NCBI GenBank assembly: GCA_944470555.2
Contig: OX104128.1
Location: 43,011,920 to 43,075,919, forward strand
Source: Heterobilharzia americana
Lineage: Eukaryota > Platyhelminthes > Trematoda > Strigeidida > Schistosomatidae
Direction: 5' to 3'
Length of the DNA stretch: 64,000 nucleotides
Position numbers and translations under genes: made by a program. The notes under the pieces are model-generated. The model saw only the letters and a program-made list of their open reading frames with translations, ran no database searches and was not told where the DNA came from. Positions 60,840 to 64,000 of the stretch are shown here, piece after piece. How positions within the stretch are numbered: the first letter of the stretch is position 1; each line of letters starts with the position of its first letter.

Positions 60840-61520
60840 GAGCTAGTGTCTCTCCGTGTTACTAAAGTTAGTGCTGGCCTAAAACAAGTGACTATTAGAA
60901 TAAAATTGCAGAAGATGATCACCGTTGCCAGTTCGTTGGAATGACATTCTGCAAATACATCCAAGATCCCTCTCTGACTAGCTCAGCTCCCCTAATTGAA
61001 CACTCAAGTCACTTGAAAATTTGACTATATCTCAAAATTTTGCTCTCTGTAGCGAAGTTGACAGATTCTTATAGAATTCATCCTTTGTATCATCCTAACT
61101 TCAGTTCGTGGGTGTGCAGACAGAGATTATGAATAAACATCATCTAGTTTCACGATACTTCCTATTTCTTATACATCCATTCAATCGAGCAGCACATAGA
61201 CAGCTGTTTAGTGGTATCCAGTCGAGAAGCGCACTTTCTGCCCTACAACACAATGCTGTGCCTACACCTGACAGTTCGAGAGAGCTGGTCACTGGTTTAT
61301 TAAATACTCTTAAGGTCAATCTTAAAGATTCACTAGTATGGCCAGGTGAAGTCTATCTAATAACGACACTTGGATCTTGTGTATACCTCTCAAAGACACA
61401 AAATACCTTCATGGTTAGAGATTCCAGAGTTTTGAGGAGCGATGCTTGGGGTTCGGTTTTGCATAGAGTTTGGGCGTTGAAAGCTCAAAATAAAATCGAT
61501 GGTGGGGTCTTAGGAAGCTA
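60840..61520 (-). pseudogene. LINE APE-type endonuclease, broken
   Basis: Segments in different minus frames align in order with the family endonuclease. The N-terminal AFNAQTLCKTEPQ resembles family FNVRTL. Then come FERYTQDPSV (where a catalytic SETR is usual; the Glu is retained as FER), ALLDWIPLNSCL, and FSSDLSVQLGEL, where GDLNAQVG is usual. At the end, YRPQTSNQRRRQIGH resembles the family WRPPSSNQ..QIDH, with G for D. The catalytic sites are altered. The 137-codon plus frame at 61108-61521 is antisense to this domain. Confidence 0.7.
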
Positions 61521-62170
61521 GGAATGACGCATCGATAACTTCGATCTTCGACAGTGGCCACAGAGTGAGAGGGTGAGAGAGGTGTAAAAGGCTTAAAATC
61601 AGTATTAGGAAGGGGGGAAATTGAAGGGGACAGGGTTGAGGAGGATAGATTATGTTTGATCGGATCTTGTGTACTGCTGGAAACGTGTGGTTAGGTTATC
61701 TTGAGGTGCCTAAAAAAGAAGGGATAGTACGCGATAACAGAGCCCATGGGATATCTGCTTCAGGCATGTCACACGCAATCTTTTGTGGGTTATTATTTTG
61801 AGGTATGATTGATCTGCTGCCAGATAGAGAGAACCGACACCGCCGACACCGGAAGAGTGTGATGCATAGTCTAGTGTGTTCTTTTCTAATGCCTCTTATC
61901 ACAGGTAAAGCAGCATCAGCGTGGCACTACTGGCCATTCAAAGAAAACATCTTACTGCTGTCATACCCCATCCAGCTAGCAGCAGCACGACTTCACCCTC
62001 AGATCCCCATCGAAGTGTTGTAATTCACACTACGACGATTACTGCTTTTCGTCTTACGACTATCCAACAGACGTTTCTGGCCTGGTAAGACCTCTAGGGA
62101 ACAAACGTACCACTAACACAGCTCGTTAGGTCATTATGATGTGCAGGCTCGACCACCATATCACGGTGGC

Positions 62171-64000
62171 AGCTATCGGTTGCGTTTCGCCTATACAGTT
62201 CAGTTATTATCTCTATCTAGGTCATAATAATGATTTTTTTAGATTTAAACAGAACCAGAGGCAACTTACGATCATTGTAACCATCTAGAAGAAATAATTA
62301 TTTTATGGAAAAAATAAGTGATTCTTTGGATGAGTAAGTAATTATCTTTCTAATTATTCAGACAAATTCGTCATGAATTTAATCGTATCTGTTTTGCCCT
62401 TGTTATTGGGTAAAATGAATAATGTCTGTTAAATGATAAATTTATTCATGAACTTTTAGACTATTTGAACTGATTTTGTAGACAGGAAATGCCCAGAAAT
62501 ATGAACAGTATACGATTATGGGTAAAAAATATGTGTCCTTAACATCCAGAGTTGTTTTTTGTTGTTTAACTATTTGATTGTTTCCACTTCAAAAATTATT
62601 GTTATTTACATTTATCGATTTTACTCTTATTGGCTCGCTATCGGTTTTTTTTTCGACCAGTTATCACTTACACTACTACACCGGTGTTATATTTTTGATT
62701 ACAATTTGTTTGCTTGCATCCATCTTCAAATGTTCCTTTCAGTTTTGACAAATCCCGGGAAGTAAGGTTGCAGAAATCAGTTGCCTAAACAGAATGCTTG
62801 CCTACAACATACATGTAGTCACTAAGAAAACTTTATTAGAAATCATACAAATTAGGATACTTTTAAATATGATATCTGTTCCACTTTTAAATCCCACCAG
62901 AATACCACTCACTGCCTACATCTCATTGAGCGGAAACCTTAGACGTAGTTTGTTTGTCCATACCAATAAGATTGTATTCAGATTGAACTTTTACGAAATA
63001 AGGTATTCGAACCCAAGTTGCTACCAAATTTAGGTTAAAAAATATTATTCAGAAGACGAAAACTCTGAACGATATGTCCTGCTGATTTATACAACTCATG
63101 AGAAACCTTTTTCATTTATCAATTGTTTTATGATACATATCAAGGTTGTAAAAAAAGGATTCGTGTTTGCAACGGTAAAACTGAGGTTGGAAGTAGTTTT
63201 CTTTAATTTCAAAAGATGGAAATCATTGATTAACTTCTTGAGCATGTATTGTCAACCAATAAACTGTTTCTCAACCCATGAGTCACTGTGTCCTGTCATG
63301 ATGATGTTAGAATCAACAAATATGTTTCCCGATAATATCTCCTGAATACAGTAAAAATCCTTGAAATGATATTTCATTAATTTCTTCCGAATCTGCAGTC
63401 ACTATAACAAGACTGGCTTTATCTTAGCTGCCCCTTAGCTATTCCAAATAAGTTGGTAAGGTGAGATGAGATTTACAGGAAGAAAGTTTTTGTATATCTT
63501 CACCATGAAACAATATTTATCAGTGAACAGTTTTGGAGTGTTTGACGTTTAACAAGGCATTGCTATCCTCATGAATACTTGCAAAATGTAGCGAAAAACT
63601 GAAAGTTATTTTAGAATGTGCGTGTTTATATAAACCAGATTTTAAGGTCATAGAGCTGACAATTAAGGTAGTACGAATCTTCTGCTTGAAAAATGTAAAT
63701 AAAAAGGTAAAGTCCTTTCTAAATGTGATGCTCTGTGGAATACAACTTCAGCTGTTTGACAAAAACTATGCATAGGTTTGATTGTACGAAACTTGTCATC
63801 TATGCAGACTGATCAAATGAAGTGTTAAAGGTGATTAGGTAGAAATTTCATTCAGTTTAAATTAGCATTTACTGATGTTTCAGCATTAAGGTAAGATGGT
63901 ACTTTCATCTTCACCAATGCATCTATTCTGTAGGTAGTAGCAAGCTACTCTCAGCACCAAGCAGCCAATTCCAAAGGCAGTAGTGTATTGAAATAAATGT
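62171..64000. other. No recognisable feature
   Basis: AT-rich DNA to the window end. Frames at 62559-62765, 62794-63033 and 63130-63345 are short and show no recognised domain. Confidence 0.4.

Larger units (their letters stand above)
58480..62170 (-). mobile_element. Second LINE family, near full-length, broken
   Basis: A minus-strand non-LTR element of a family different from the RTE copies above, with a similar plan. From the 5' side: a GC-richer leader (about 62170-61530) and an APE-type endonuclease (about 61500-60840). The endonuclease includes QTLCKTEPQASLLKTLESL, TQDPSVVI, SALLDWIPLNSCLCAARLNG and CTPTN, then DTKDEFYKNLS. Next are a linker (60720-59900) and the RT, with DVKAAFDAV (about 59650), SGVRQGCSLSP (about 59470) and ADDILVLGEDTDK (about 59330). 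A C-terminus with TKTGNRSLKSLT and LIGRCRLPS ends near 58500. Frameshifts and stops are frequent. I do not give it a published family name. Confidence 0.8.

Noticed and set aside
61108..61521. 137-codon plus-strand open frame as a host gene
   Set aside because: The minus strand of the same region gives LINE endonuclease motifs in order (DPSVVI, ALLDWIPLNS, KDEFY), so the plus frame is antisense shadow.

Overview
The window is AT-rich, intron/intergenic-like eukaryotic DNA with no convincing intact host gene. The repeats point to a blood fluke (genus Schistosoma, probably of the mansoni/haematobium type). It carries several SM-alpha-type short repeats whose RNA would contain a schistosome hammerhead ribozyme (CTGANGA, GTCC-loop-GGAC, GAAA, then CTGGATTCC). 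It also carries RTE-type LINEs ending in (TAA)n and Penelope-like elements with a YVDD reverse transcriptase followed by a GIY-YIG-type domain. The species is inferred from repeat families recalled from memory; no search was run.

Layout. 1-9.2 kb: SM-alpha copies in both orientations, a composite palindromic ribozyme element (3214-4033) and a 5'-truncated RTE LINE (4364-6822). 9.2-17.6 kb: no recognisable feature. 17.6-19.1 kb: a very decayed Penelope-like element. 23.15-23.75 kb: head-to-head SM-alpha units, one with a tandem-type terminal repeat. 25.4-28.4 kb: a TA microsatellite, an SM-alpha ribozyme fragment and a fuller but broken Penelope-like element. 31.46-34.94 kb: an RTE LINE with an endonuclease domain, split by an apparent 572-bp inversion. 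35-40.4 kb: tRNA-derived SINE copies. 44.83-45.65 kb: the second copy of the composite palindromic element. 46.7-48.7 kb: a Penelope-like 3' fragment (minus), then an RTE 3' fragment flanked by an 11-bp target-site duplication. 49.2-52.8 kb: two SINE copies and another RTE fragment. 58.5-62.2 kb: a nearly complete second LINE family on the minus strand.

How the parts relate. The sequence shows no host pathway or operon. The coding signal is all mobile-element protein (endonuclease, reverse transcriptase, GIY-YIG), broken by stops and frameshifts. The short elements (SM-alpha, SINEs, the composite element) carry no coding signal and would depend on such proteins in trans.

The most unusual object is the roughly 0.8-kb composite repeat present twice (3214-4033 and 44825-45645). 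Each copy opens with a 90-95-bp-arm palindrome made of two inverted hammerhead modules, continues through the SM-alpha tail and a roughly 0.5-kb body, and ends at AATAAAGCG plus an ATT-rich tail. A shorter palindrome of the same kind lies at 8908-9048.
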